Below are positions 5,864 to 5,906 of a stretch of 5,906 nt of DNA, one piece after another; positions within the stretch are counted from its first letter, which is position 1, and each line of letters begins with the position of its first letter. The notes under the pieces are model-generated. The model was given only the letters and a program-made list of their open reading frames with translations. It was not told where the DNA came from and did no database searches. The stretch lies in NCBI GenBank assembly GCA_902773065.1, contig CACYDD010000420.1, forward strand, positions 1-5,906. The letters are read 5' to 3'. A program made the translations under genes and the position numbers. This stretch comes from an uncultured Ruminococcus sp. (lineage in GTDB: Bacteria > Bacillota > Clostridia > Oscillospirales > Acutalibacteraceae).

Positions 5864-5892
5864 ATACAAATTTTCGGTATTAGTATTTGTAT
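5864..5892. repeat. 8-bp inverted repeat in the spoVT upstream region
   Basis: ATACAAAT (5864-5871) and ATTTGTAT (5885-5892) are perfect inverted copies with a 13-base gap, so their centres are 21 bases apart, about two helical turns. On the minus strand this lies just upstream of the AAAGGAG ribosome binding site. It could be an operator, possibly for SpoVT itself. The AT richness makes chance similarity quite possible. Confidence 0.35.
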
Positions 5893-5906
5893 TTTCAGGG
5901 GGAATA

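Overview
The window looks like chromosomal DNA from an endospore-forming Clostridia lineage, most likely a gut Oscillospiraceae/Ruminococcus-type bacterium. The reasons are a full-length SpoVT, a DUF4830 membrane protein, a two-part SseB-family protein, AT-rich intergenic spacers with textbook sigma-A promoters, strong AGGAGG-type ribosome binding sites and intrinsic terminators. I see no tRNA, rRNA, CRISPR array, insertion sequence or phage gene.

Left part (1-2798, all minus strand). An unrecognised gene runs off the left edge (1-342). Its best ATG is out of frame with the body of the gene by one base in a short A run. Next come an intrinsic terminator (371-420), a medium-chain-type acyl-CoA synthetase (424-2124) with a perfectly spaced TTGACA/TATGAT promoter and a roughly 100-nt leader, and a membrane-anchored DUF4830 protein (2298-2783) that probably starts at TTG.

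Middle (2799-4492, plus strand). A divergent spacer leads to a 68-codon orphan gene (2915-3121) preceded by a sigma-E-like (mother-cell) promoter. Then a consensus sigma-A promoter drives an SseB-family protein (3218-4381) with an apparent extra degenerate SseB-like domain at its N terminus. The gene is followed directly by a heptad tandem repeat and a strong terminator.

Right part (4482-5906, minus strand). A YoaK/DUF1275 membrane protein converges on the SseB gene, and the SseB terminator U-tract forms the last lysine codons of yoaK. Upstream of it, spoVT has its own 13-bp-stem terminator and an inverted repeat in its leader.

Most genes appear to be separate transcription units with their own promoters and terminators, so no operon-level pathway is evident. 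The thread that can be argued is sporulation (spoVT plus a possible sigma-E-dependent small gene). I do not see a clear new multi-gene system. The best leads are the 68-aa orphan with its sigma-E-like promoter, the frame break in the left-edge gene and the duplicated-domain SseB protein.
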